Counted from the first letter of the stretch, positions 1 to 6,010 are shown. The stretch is 10,198 nucleotides of DNA from an uncultured Lachnospiraceae bacterium (GCA_937885345.1 CAKZZH010000007.1:1-10198), one strand, 5' to 3'. Translations and numbers: made by a program. Notes: generated by a model not told the origin, from the sequence alone.

Positions 1-192
1 TCTAAGATAAGGATAATCGTTCTTATATTTGGCAGGTGTGACAGCAGGAAACTTGCCAGTGAGTTTATAGCCTTCAATCTTATCGGAAAGCATAAGATTA
101 TAGACCTTACGGCAACAGCCAAAGGTCTTGGCAAACATAATAGATTGTTCAGTTGTAGGATATATTCTATATTTGATTGCTCTATTTGCCAT
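1..192 (-). CDS. tnpB: TnpB (IS200/IS605 accessory RNA-guided nuclease), N-terminal fragment cut by the window edge
   Basis: Reading the minus strand from the ATG at 192 gives 64 open codons to the window edge, beginning MANRAIKYRIYPTTEQ and continuing with FGCCRKVYN. This is the typical N-terminal helix-turn-helix region of OrfB/TnpB proteins (YRIYPT, followed by a Cys/Arg helix and YN). Only this N-terminal part is visible. The RuvC-like nuclease domain and zinc finger, and the omega RNA expected at the far end of the element, would lie to the left. The start overlaps the last 11 bases of tnpA, which fits translational coupling in an IS605-type tnpA-tnpB pair. Known TnpB proteins are RNA-guided DNA nucleases that help keep the element at its donor site. 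Whether this copy is intact cannot be judged here. Confidence 0.85.
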   Translation of the reverse strand, partial: MANRAIKYRIYPTTEQSIMFAKTFGCCRKVYNLMLSDKIEGYKLTGKFPAVTPAKYKNDYPYLR

Positions 193-589
193 CTTTCTTA
201 CCTTGAGATTGAATGTATTGTTTAATAATGTCTACTGTAGCTCCGCCTGTAGTCAGCAGACAAAAGCTTTGTGACCAGAACATCTCTTTCCATAGAGATT
301 TACGTATCTGAGGATATTCTTTCTTGATAAGCCTACTGCTTGCAGACTTATAAGCATTGATGAATTTGCTTATTTCTGTATTTGGCTGTCCTCGAAATAG
401 TATATGTACATGGTCTATATCATGATTCCATTCCTCTAACGTGATGTTATAGGAAGGAGCTATCTTCTCAAATATCTCTTTGAGACGGTTTGAGATGGTA
501 TCATCAATTACTTTGTTACGGTATTTTATGCACATGATAAGATGATAATGTAACATGAATACCGAATGATTATTATTATCTAATTTCAT
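182..589 (-). CDS. tnpA: TnpA, IS200/IS605-family Y1 (HUH) transposase
   Basis: This 135-residue protein has the usual length and layout of IS200-like single-strand transposases. The HUH metal-binding motif is HVH at residues 60-62 (context DIDHVHILF), and the single catalytic tyrosine is probably Y125 in IIKQYIQ near the C-terminus. The family cuts and rejoins single-stranded DNA at subterminal hairpins, with no terminal inverted repeats and no target duplication. The ATG at 589 has a weak Shine-Dalgarno (AAGGG about 12 bases upstream) and a strong promoter about 45 bases upstream. No frameshift or stop is seen, so the gene appears intact. It overlaps tnpB by 11 bases. One oddity is the cluster QSFCLLTTGGATVD just before the tyrosine helix, but this resembles the family's usual pattern (F-C-TTGG). 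Confidence 0.92.
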   Translation of the reverse strand: MKLDNNNHSVFMLHYHLIMCIKYRNKVIDDTISNRLKEIFEKIAPSYNITLEEWNHDIDHVHILFRGQPNTEISKFINAYKSASSRLIKKEYPQIRKSLWKEMFWSQSFCLLTTGGATVDIIKQYIQSQGKKDGK

Positions 590-632
590 TGTATTTATAA
601 CCCTTATAATATATACGACTGATTATATTATG

Positions 633-661
633 ATTATAATACTGTGGGATACAAAAGTCAA
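633..661 (-). promoter_or_regulatory. tnpA promoter, near consensus
   Basis: On the minus strand, TTGACT (661-656) and TATAAT (638-633) are separated by exactly 17 bases. This is one mismatch from the sigma-70/sigma-A consensus. It points toward tnpA with a leader of roughly 35-40 nt. The promoter lies just inside the left-end hairpin region. Confidence 0.75.
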
Positions 662-664
662 GAA

Positions 665-730
665 AACGCCGTGTTTATCGCAATTCATCCCACCACCTAT
701 AGAGGTGGGGGATTTCTTGCTCACGGCGTG
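665..730 (-). mobile_element. Left end of the IS200/IS605 element: subterminal hairpin and probable boundary
   Basis: A perfect 6-bp stem, CCACCT/AGGTGG with loop ATAG, spans 693-708. It is flanked by a second complementary pair, CGCCGTG (667-673) and CACGGCG (722-728), which could enclose it. Subterminal hairpins upstream of tnpA are what Y1 transposases recognise. On the minus strand the sequence just outside reads TTTTAAC (736-730). IS605 is known to insert with its left end next to TTTAA or TTTAAC, so the boundary is probably at about 729-730. That boundary is inferred, because the empty site is not visible. Confidence 0.6.
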
Positions 731-768
731 TTAAAAGGTTAAGCCGTTTACCTGCTTGGTTCATCGTC

Positions 769-1158
769 CTATGATATTCCGTAATTTGCTTCGATCACGA
801 TGTCTTCAAATGTTACTGCCCGAACCTCTCCGGGTCCTTCCGGGGATGAAGGTTCATACTGTATTATATATCCGTCTTCCTTGAATCTTCTGATGATATC
901 ATTCAACTCCTCCCTGGTATCGATCTTAAAACAAACATGTGCTAAACCACTGCGATTGGGATCTTTTGGGCTGTCCACGATTTCGGGTTTTGTCATAAGT
1001 TCAAGCCATGCCTGCCCATCAAATTCAAGAATATATGAATAATATCCCTTTTCGGGATTATCAAAGGTCTTAAGAACCTTTGCTCCGAAATAACTTTCAA
1101 AGAATCTCTTTGCTCCTTCGAGGTCTTTGACAAATATACCTACATTTTTAAGATACAT
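769..1158 (-). CDS. VOC-superfamily (glyoxalase/dioxygenase-fold) protein, small
   Basis: This 129-residue protein has the paired beta-alpha-beta-beta-beta pattern of the vicinal oxygen chelate fold. It opens with NVGIFVKDLEGAKRFFESYFG, and the second module starts at GLAHVCFKI. Three of the usual metal positions look occupied: E53 (WLELM), H74 (LAHV) and E123 (IVIEAN). The first ligand, normally His in the opening HVGIFV strand, is Asn (N5), so metal binding may differ from true glyoxalase I. The start at 1158 has AAAGGAG 5 bases upstream. The gene is the last of a minus-strand operon and starts 24 bases after the AhpD-like gene. The substrate is unknown. Lactoylglutathione lyase is only the nearest well-known fold member, and this genome type usually lacks glutathione. 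Confidence 0.8.
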   Translation of the reverse strand: MYLKNVGIFVKDLEGAKRFFESYFGAKVLKTFDNPEKGYYSYILEFDGQAWLELMTKPEIVDSPKDPNRSGLAHVCFKIDTREELNDIIRRFKEDGYIIQYEPSSPEGPGEVRAVTFEDIVIEANYGIS

Positions 1159-1182
1159 ATATGCTCCTTTCAGTATTGCGAT

Positions 1183-1695
1183 TTATTTTTCCAGAAATTC
1201 AGACTGCACATGGAGAATATCATTGAAATAATTATTAGCTATCATAAACATCCCCATAGTGGTCAGAACAATGAGCCCTTCCTCGCCAAGATGAGCTTTA
1301 AGTCTGGCAAACAGGTCATTTGGAATATTCTTTCGGTCATTTACGATCGCTCTCGCATATTCGATAACAAGTTCTTCCTCCGGAGTATATTCCACATTAT
1401 CGATATCTATACCCAGTGATTCATAATATTTTTTGTAATATGTGGTGCAGACAAGGCAATCGTTTTCAACGGATATGGCATATTCGAAAAGTGCTGCGGC
1501 TCTGGGAGTTATGAATTTCTTTAACTCCGCGCTCATCTCATATGATTTACCCTCAAGTGCCCAGAAGGAAGGAATATTATGGAGAAGAGTCCTTTTTTCG
1601 TTAGTAATTGTGTGTCCATCCTTAAGGTGCTTTTTAACTGCTTCTTTAACTTCTTCTGAAGCATTATCTATATCCACTAAGCTTATAACTGACAT
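1183..1695 (-). CDS. Carboxymuconolactone decarboxylase/AhpD-like protein
   Basis: This 170-residue, mostly helical protein carries a CxxC pair, C80 and C83 (ENDCLVCTTYY), in the middle. That is the hallmark of the AhpD/CMD alkylhydroperoxidase fold, where the two cysteines cycle between thiol and disulfide. In classical AhpD a histidine four residues after the second cysteine acts as proton relay. Here that position is Tyr (Y87), so peroxidase activity of the AhpD type is uncertain. E71 or E77 could serve as the acid residue. The ATG at 1695 is preceded by AAGGAGG with 4 bases of spacing. It lies 19 bases downstream of the transporter ATPase gene, so it is very likely cotranscribed. Genomic context suggests handling of an imported compound or of thiol redox, but this is inference. 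Confidence 0.75.
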   Translation of the reverse strand: MSVISLVDIDNASEEVKEAVKKHLKDGHTITNEKRTLLHNIPSFWALEGKSYEMSAELKKFITPRAAALFEYAISVENDCLVCTTYYKKYYESLGIDIDNVEYTPEEELVIEYARAIVNDRKNIPNDLFARLKAHLGEEGLIVLTTMGMFMIANNYFNDILHVQSEFLEK

Positions 1696-1714
1696 ATGGC
1701 CTCCTTATCGCCTT

Positions 1715-2485
1715 TCACATCCCGCTTCCGCCGTGCTGATCCTTGGAAGTCCAAACAGACGATTTACATATGAATTCTTTGGTTCGCTGAGTCTTTGGAT
1801 CATTGAAAAATCCTTCTGCAGTATTTTCTTCGACTATCTCGCCGTCTTCCATGAACACAACTCTGTTTGCTACTTTTCTGGCAAATTCCATTTCATGAGT
1901 AACGACTATCATTGTTATCCCGTCATCAGCGAGCTGTTTGATAACATTAAGCACTTCCCCGGTAAGCTCCGGATCCAATGCGGATGTGGGTTCATCGAAA
2001 AAGATAACATCAGGGTTGGTTGCCAGTGCTCTTGCAATAGCTACTCTTTGTTGCTGTCCTCCCGATAATTTGGATGGGTAAAAATCAACTCTGTCAGCGA
2101 GCCCTACTTTTTCAAGAAGCCTTTTTCCGATTTCCTTTGCTTCCTTTTTATCCATTTTTTGGGCAACGGTAAGGCCTAAGGTAACATTTCCCAAGGCAGT
2201 CTTATTGCCGTAGAGATTAAAATTCTGAAAAACAAAACCGACTCTGCTTCTGTATTTTCTCAGATCCTTTCCGGATATTCTGGCAAGATCGTATTTTTCA
2301 CCGTCCATTATCAAAGAGCCGCTGTCTGCTTTCGTCAGATAAGAGGCGCATCGAAGCAGTGTAGTCTTACCGGATCCGCTGGGACCGAGGATCGCAACCA
2401 CATCACCCTTATTAACTTTAAGGGTGACATCCTTGAGGACCTTGGTTTTTCCGAATGATTTATTTACATTTTGAAATTCCAGCAT
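1715..2485 (-). CDS. Polar amino acid ABC transporter, ATP-binding subunit (GlnQ-type)
   Basis: This 256-residue ATPase has every nucleotide-binding motif: Walker A GPSGSGKT (34-41), Q-loop Q87 (FVFQNFNL), signature LSGGQQQR (140-147), Walker B VIFFDE with catalytic E165, D-loop SALD, and switch H197. The closely spaced motifs and the NFNLYGNKTALGNV stretch are typical of the polar amino acid uptake (PAAT) family. It powers the permease encoded just upstream. The start lies 1 base after the permease stop, and its ribosome site AGAGGAG lies within the end of that gene, so translation is coupled. After the usual end (around RTKEFI, residue 239) there is an extra tail of about 16 residues, rich in Ser/Gly with a Cys, Trp and His, which is longer than in most relatives. 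The substrate cannot be told from this subunit. Confidence 0.93.
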   Translation of the reverse strand: MLEFQNVNKSFGKTKVLKDVTLKVNKGDVVAILGPSGSGKTTLLRCASYLTKADSGSLIMDGEKYDLARISGKDLRKYRSRVGFVFQNFNLYGNKTALGNVTLGLTVAQKMDKKEAKEIGKRLLEKVGLADRVDFYPSKLSGGQQQRVAIARALATNPDVIFFDEPTSALDPELTGEVLNVIKQLADDGITMIVVTHEMEFARKVANRVVFMEDGEIVEENTAEGFFNDPKTQRTKEFICKSSVWTSKDQHGGSGM

Positions 2486-2486
2486 C

Positions 2487-3149
2487 TCATCTCCTCTTTT
2501 CCAGTGCTTTCTCTGCCCTTCTCTGGATTATGGTAAGTACCGAGCAGAAGATCAGATAAATAAGTCCCGCTTCCAGATACAACCAGAAATAATCATATGT
2601 TCTGGCAGCGATCCTCTGAGCCGTAGCAAGTATTTCTACAAGAGCGACACTATATGCAAGAGACGTATCCTTCACAAGTCCGATTATGGAATTGGAAAGA
2701 GGCGGGAATGCGGTACGAAGTGCCTGAGGGATTATGACATGGATCATGGCCTGCCAAAATGTAAGACCGTCACAATAACACGCTTCAAGTTGTCCGACCG
2801 GAACCGATTCAATGGCAGCTCTTACGGTTTCCGAGCAATATGCACCGACACTCAGTGACATGACAAGCCAAGCACTTGTAAATGAATTAAGCCTGATACC
2901 AATGCTCGGTAATCCGAAATATACGATAAACAGCTGGACGATCATGGGTGTGCATCTGATGATCCAAACATATACTCTTACCAATCTTCTGAGTACAGGT
3001 ACTTTTGCTATCTGTGCAAGAGCCACAAGCAGAGCTATCACCAATCCTGTGGAAAATGATGTGATGGTAAGCGGCAATGATACTTTTAAGCCTGCCATAA
3101 ACAATTTGCCGAAGTTTTCAATTAATTCAGTTAGGATTCTTTCATTCAT
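2487..3149 (-). CDS. Polar amino acid ABC transporter, permease subunit
   Basis: This 220-residue membrane protein of the His/Glu/Gln/Arg/opine permease family has about five hydrophobic spans (near 24-46, 58-80, 90-105, 150-175 and 188-208). The cytoplasmic EAA loop, which docks on the ATPase, is clear at about 122-142 (EACYCDGL...IIPQALR). The family motif usually read RGTP is RCTP here (65-68). The start at 3149 has only a weak ribosome site (GGACGG), but no better in-frame start is seen. The gene follows the binding protein by 37 bases and touches the ATPase gene. Together the three form a complete importer, with one permease gene presumably acting as a homodimer. Confidence 0.92.
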   Translation of the reverse strand: MNERILTELIENFGKLFMAGLKVSLPLTITSFSTGLVIALLVALAQIAKVPVLRRLVRVYVWIIRCTPMIVQLFIVYFGLPSIGIRLNSFTSAWLVMSLSVGAYCSETVRAAIESVPVGQLEACYCDGLTFWQAMIHVIIPQALRTAFPPLSNSIIGLVKDTSLAYSVALVEILATAQRIAARTYDYFWLYLEAGLIYLIFCSVLTIIQRRAEKALEKRR

Positions 3150-3186
3150 ATAGACCGTCCATAATCATATACTGTTGAAAAATACA

Positions 3187-4011
3187 TCAGCCCTTGGTGG
3201 TATCTACTCCGAAATATTTGATGGCAAGTTCGGAAAGCGTACCGTCCTCGGCAGCAGCCTGAAGGGCTTCATTTATGATCTCTACGAGCTGATCGTTGCC
3301 TTTAACAACGGGAATATAAGCATTGGGCTCGGGATCGCTTGTGATCACCAGCTTGAAAACCTCTCTGTCCTCCGGATGCTGATTAAGATAATCCTCAAAC
3401 CCTACCACGGTACCGAAGGTCAGATCCGCACGGCCATTTTTTACTTCACTTACAGCCTGAGCAGCCTCTCCAACTTCATCAAGGGTTGCACCGTTATCCT
3501 CTGCATATTTTCCGATAGAGCTGGTGGGATCATTAGCTGCGATCTTTCCTGCCGCATCCTCGAGAGTATTCAGTTCGTCATTATCTGCAAGTGTAAGATA
3601 TGCATACTGAGAATAATTATAAGGAATCGAAAAATCATATTTGACTGCTCTTTCCTCATTATAGGAAACGCCGTTGACGACTACATCGATCTGCCCGGCA
3701 TCGAGTGATGCAAATATTGAACTCCATACTGTTTCGGAATACTGAATATCGACACCGATGTAATCAGCTATATATTTGGCAACTTCAACATCGTATCCGA
3801 CAAGATCATCATTTTCATCATGGAAGGTATAAGGACTCCAGGTTCCTTCTGTTCCGACGATTATATAACCGCGGTCTTTGATCTCCTTTAGAAGATCGGT
3901 AGATTCTCCGGCATCTGATGAGGGAGTATTTCCGCATCCTGCAAGAACAGCTGCTGAGAGAGTGCCTGCTGCGGATAAACCAATTAATCTTTTGATCACT
4001 TTATTCTTCAT
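3187..4011 (-). CDS. Polar amino acid ABC transporter, substrate-binding lipoprotein (SBP_bac_3)
   Basis: The best start is the ATG at 4011, because AGGAGG lies 6 bases upstream and the protein then begins with a lipoprotein signal (MKNKVIKRLIG, hydrophobic core, lipobox LAGC with Cys26). A longer in-frame start at 4089 lacks such a site. The mature protein (about 249 residues) has the family 3 periplasmic-binding fold: GTEGTWSPYTFHDENDDLVGYDVEVAK for the first lobe, the hinge strand VVVNGVSYNEERAVKYDFS with the ligand-contact Arg, and the closing strand region with NGRADLTFG. It would be anchored outside the membrane and deliver ligand to the permease. Cystine or another polar amino acid is a reasonable guess from the family, but the ligand is not readable here. 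It is the first gene of the operon. Confidence 0.92.
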   Translation of the reverse strand: MKNKVIKRLIGLSAAGTLSAAVLAGCGNTPSSDAGESTDLLKEIKDRGYIIVGTEGTWSPYTFHDENDDLVGYDVEVAKYIADYIGVDIQYSETVWSSIFASLDAGQIDVVVNGVSYNEERAVKYDFSIPYNYSQYAYLTLADNDELNTLEDAAGKIAANDPTSSIGKYAEDNGATLDEVGEAAQAVSEVKNGRADLTFGTVVGFEDYLNQHPEDREVFKLVITSDPEPNAYIPVVKGNDQLVEIINEALQAAAEDGTLSELAIKYFGVDTTKG

Positions 4012-4042
4012 AATATTCCTCCTGAGTTTTAAAGGTGCAATC

Positions 4043-4071
4043 ATTATGCCAAAGGAATCAAAGACTGTATA
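4043..4071 (-). promoter_or_regulatory. Candidate promoter of the ABC transporter operon
   Basis: On the minus strand, TATACA (4071-4066) lies 17 bases before CATAAT (4048-4043). The latter is preceded by TGG, which makes an extended -10. It sits just downstream of the terminator that ends the SDR gene and about 30 bases before the start of the binding-protein gene. The match to consensus is moderate. Confidence 0.35.
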
Positions 4072-4113
4072 ATACCCATAATCAATCACATACTATAAGA
4101 AAATGTTATAGCC

Positions 4114-4154
4114 AAAAGGGCTGTCACACTATCGTGCAACAGCCCCACTTTTTT
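4114..4154. terminator. Intrinsic terminator, possibly bidirectional, between the SDR gene and the transporter operon
   Basis: GGGCTGT (4118-4124) pairs with ACAGCCC (4139-4145), and a further 3 bp (CAC/GTG) form inside two mismatches. On the minus strand the stem is followed by TTTT, and it lies about 70 bases after the SDR stop. On the plus strand it is followed by a run of six T (4149-4154). It most likely ends the SDR transcript. Confidence 0.75.
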
Positions 4155-4172
4155 GTAAAATATGCTTTGGAT

Positions 4173-4188
4173 CCGCCGCGGCCGCGCC
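4173..4188. other. Run of 16 G/C bases containing stacked restriction-site palindromes
   Basis: Between the SDR stop and its terminator lies a run of 16 consecutive G/C bases in otherwise AT-rich DNA. It contains CCGCGG (4176-4181) and GCGGCCGC (4178-4185), next to GGATCC at 4169-4174. No function is apparent. Confidence 0.5.
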
Positions 4189-4218
4189 ATACGGCTCATA
4201 TAGCTCTGTTATCAAATA

Positions 4219-4980
4219 TCAGATATATCCACCGTCTGCGCCGATTATCTGCCCTGTTACATACATCGGAAGCTTGGTCAGCTTGTAAACGATAAGACCT
4301 GCTTCCTCGGGGGAGCACATACTTCCGACAGGAATATCGTCTATAAGGTCCGCCATATCCTCTTCATCGAGGAAAGCGTTCATTCTGGTATTAACGACTC
4401 CGAAAGCGACGGCATTGACCTGTATATGACTCGGGGCGAGTTCTTTACTGAGTGCCTTGGTAAAAGTATTGACAGCGCCCTTGGTAGCCGAATATGCAAC
4501 CTCACAGGACGCCCCGACGCTTCCCCACATCGAAGAGACATTGAGGATCGTGCCCTGACCTTTCCCTAGCATATGCGGTATCGCAGCTCTGCAACAGTTG
4601 AAAACCGAAGTAAGATTCGTTGAGAGAATGTGATTCCATTCCTCATCGCTCATGTCCTGGAGCAGACCTATATGCGAGATACCGGCATTGTTGACAAGAA
4701 TGTCCGGAAGAAGCCCCTTATGATCGAGTTCCTTAAACATTGCTTCAACCTGCGCGGAATCGCTTACATCGGCCATGATAGGTGTTATAGTGCCCTTGCC
4801 GAAGCCGGCGTCAAAATCCTCCTGCGTCGATATTGTATCGGCTGTAAGGGCCATTTTGGCAATTTCCATGGCCTTCTTATTGTGCCCGCCGTTGATAATG
4901 ACATTGTGTCCTCTAATAAGAAATTCCTTGGCAGCAGCGAGTCCTATGCCTGATGTAGAGCCGGTTATCAGTATGTTCAT
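4219..4980 (-). CDS. Short-chain dehydrogenase/reductase (SDR), FabG-like
   Basis: This 253-residue classical SDR has a Rossmann nucleotide-binding motif TGSTSGIG at 6-13, a D71 after the third strand (ADVSD), and NNAG at 97-100. The catalytic tetrad is N122, S150, Y163 and K167 (YSATK). It ends in the usual GADGGY. It would reduce or oxidise a carbonyl/alcohol with NAD(P)H in the cytoplasm. The segment after helix 2 (about 45-65, containing TQEDFDAGFGKG) is longer than in typical FabG. The ATG at 4980 has AGGAGG 9 bases upstream. The gene is monocistronic, with a terminator after it and no partner beside it. There are no fatty-acid synthesis genes nearby, so a role as the housekeeping FabG is unlikely. 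The substrate is unknown. Confidence 0.9.
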   Translation of the reverse strand: MNILITGSTSGIGLAAAKEFLIRGHNVIINGGHNKKAMEIAKMALTADTISTQEDFDAGFGKGTITPIMADVSDSAQVEAMFKELDHKGLLPDILVNNAGISHIGLLQDMSDEEWNHILSTNLTSVFNCCRAAIPHMLGKGQGTILNVSSMWGSVGASCEVAYSATKGAVNTFTKALSKELAPSHIQVNAVAFGVVNTRMNAFLDEEDMADLIDDIPVGSMCSPEEAGLIVYKLTKLPMYVTGQIIGADGGYI

Positions 4981-5167
4981 CAGATTTCCCCTCCTGTAAA
5001 TTTAAGTACTGTTATTAGTGTATCATAGGATTTGAATTTATTACATTTCCGCCCTCCAAAAACAATAAAATTCGTCAATTTGCACAAAATATCAATTTTC
5101 ATTAGGAAAAAAATACTAATTTCAAATGTGACATAAAATGCGCCGGAAAAGCGTTAAAAATAAATAG

Positions 5168-5264
5168 TTATCCACATTTTAGAATGAAAAACGCCTAATT
5201 TTAATGGTTTTACACCAAAATAATGCACATTATCCACACGGTTAACATAATTGAATGTGGATAA
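5168..5264. promoter_or_regulatory. Cluster of three perfect DnaA boxes
   Basis: The consensus 9-mer TTATCCACA occurs at 5168-5176 and 5230-5238 on the plus strand, and as TGTGGATAA at 5256-5264 on the minus strand. The last two face each other across 17 bases that include GTTAAC. The surroundings are very AT-rich. DnaA binds such sites at origins, at titration clusters and at regulated promoters. Three exact copies within 97 bases are far more than chance would give. No dnaA, dnaN or rpmH gene is in view, so the role is open. Confidence 0.75.
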
Positions 5265-5348
5265 CTTTAGGGCCTTTAGTCACGAAAATCGATTTGTGAA
5301 TATGTGACGAATCGTTATATTTTACCAAAAACAACATCATAATCACTT

Positions 5349-5363
5349 GACAAAATAATTGTC
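5349..5363. promoter_or_regulatory. Inverted repeat upstream of the hpf promoter, possible operator
   Basis: GACAA and TTGTC form a perfect 5-bp inverted repeat around AATAA. It lies about 20 bases upstream of the hpf -35 box. The half-site ATTGTC is shared with the longer palindrome in the hpf leader. Confidence 0.35.
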
Positions 5364-5383
5364 GCACAAATACCTTTTTTGAG

Positions 5384-5411
5384 TTGCCAGATACGTGAAA
5401 TATGCTATAAT
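5384..5411 (+). promoter_or_regulatory. hpf promoter
   Basis: TTGCCA (5384-5389) is followed after 16 bases by a perfect TATAAT (5406-5411), itself preceded by TGC, which gives an extended -10. The expected transcription start is near 5418, leaving a leader of about 60 nt before hpf. Confidence 0.75.
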
Positions 5412-5429
5412 ATATTTATGCCAAGGGGT

Positions 5430-5446
5430 AAATTGTCAGACAATTT
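5430..5446. promoter_or_regulatory. 17-bp palindrome in the hpf leader, probable operator
   Basis: AAATTGTC and GACAATTT form a perfect 8-bp inverted repeat around a single A. It lies about 12-28 bases downstream of the likely transcription start, an ideal place for a repressor roadblock. The TTGTC-N-GACAA form resembles operators of GntR/FadR-subfamily regulators. A loop of one base makes an RNA hairpin role less natural. The regulator is not encoded in this window. Confidence 0.5.
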
Positions 5447-5479
5447 AAGGCACAATATATTGCAAAGGAGTTGGGCACT

Positions 5480-6010
5480 ATGAAATTTACAATTACAGGC
5501 AAGAACATTGAGGTTACGGATGGATTGCGGAGTGCCGTTACAGAGAAGATCGGCAAGCTTGACAAGTATTTTAACGCTGATACGGAGGCTATAGTAACAC
5601 TCAGCGTGGAAAAGGAGAGACAGAAGATTGAAGTAACGATTCCTGTCAAAGGGAACATTATCAGAGCTGAGGAGGTAAGCAACGATATGTACGTATCGAT
5701 CGATCTTGTAGAAGAGATCATCGAGCGTCAGATGAGAAAATATAAGAACAAGATCATTGAGTCAAAGCAGGCAGCATCGGAGTTCAATAAGCAATATATC
5801 GACAATGATTTCGATGATGAGCCGGAGATCAAGATCATCAGAAGCAAGAAGTTTGGTATCAAACCGATGGATCCCGAAGAGGCGTGCGTACAGATGGAAC
5901 TTCTTGGACATAATTTCTATGTATTCTCCAATTCGGAGACTGAAGAGGTTAATGTCGTATACAAGCGTAAGAACGGAACCTACGGACTGATCGAGCCGGA
6001 ACTTGATTAA
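5480..6010 (+). CDS. hpf: Ribosome hibernation promoting factor, long form (HPF/RaiA)
   Basis: This 176-residue protein has the two domains of long HPF. The N-terminal S30AE/RaiA domain (about 1-98, MKFTITGKNIEVTDGLRSAV...) binds the small-subunit decoding region. The C-terminal dimerisation domain (about 118-176) carries the conserved stretches KKFGIKPMDPEEA, QMELLGHNFYVF and VVYKRKNGTYGLIEP. Long HPF pairs 70S ribosomes into inactive 100S dimers in stationary phase or starvation. The ATG at 5480 was chosen because AAAGGAG lies 9 bases upstream. The in-frame TTG at 5471 directly abuts that site and cannot be the start. It has its own promoter and a palindromic operator-like site in the leader, and DnaA boxes lie further upstream. 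No clear intrinsic terminator follows the stop. Confidence 0.95.
   Translation: MKFTITGKNIEVTDGLRSAVTEKIGKLDKYFNADTEAIVTLSVEKERQKIEVTIPVKGNIIRAEEVSNDMYVSIDLVEEIIERQMRKYKNKIIESKQAASEFNKQYIDNDFDDEPEIKIIRSKKFGIKPMDPEEACVQMELLGHNFYVFSNSETEEVNVVYKRKNGTYGLIEPELD

Larger units (their letters stand above)
4981..5479. other. About 500-bp AT-rich divergent intergenic region
   Basis: This region separates the minus-strand SDR gene from plus-strand hpf. It holds three perfect DnaA boxes, the hpf promoter and two palindromes, each listed separately. Near the SDR gene a minus-strand TATGAT (about 5024-5019) could be a -10, but no convincing -35 partner is seen. No open reading frame of note is present. 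Confidence 0.8.

Noticed and set aside
1442..2068. Plus-strand 208-codon open frame
   Set aside because: It runs antisense across the AhpD-like gene and the ATPase gene, which have full family motifs. No ribosome site or recognisable domain.
3175..3708. Plus-strand 177-codon open frame
   Set aside because: Antisense shadow of the substrate-binding protein gene, with no family resemblance.
4012..4089. Longer N-terminus of the binding protein from an ATG at 4089
   Set aside because: It would place 26 extra residues before a perfect lipoprotein signal. The AGGAGG site fits only the ATG at 4011.
5100..5300. Calling this region the chromosomal oriC
   Set aside because: Only three DnaA boxes and no dnaA, dnaN, rpmH or similar genes in view. 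A binding cluster is supported, an origin is not.
5347..5375. Consensus TTGACA at 5347-5352 as the hpf -35 box
   Set aside because: No acceptable -10 lies 16-18 bases downstream (ATACCT is poor). The TTGCCA and TATAAT pair further down is better. TTGACA overlaps the inverted repeat instead.
5471..5479. TTG at 5471 as the hpf start
   Set aside because: It abuts the AAAGGAG ribosome site, leaving no spacing. The ATG at 5480 has correct spacing and matches the usual HPF N-terminus.
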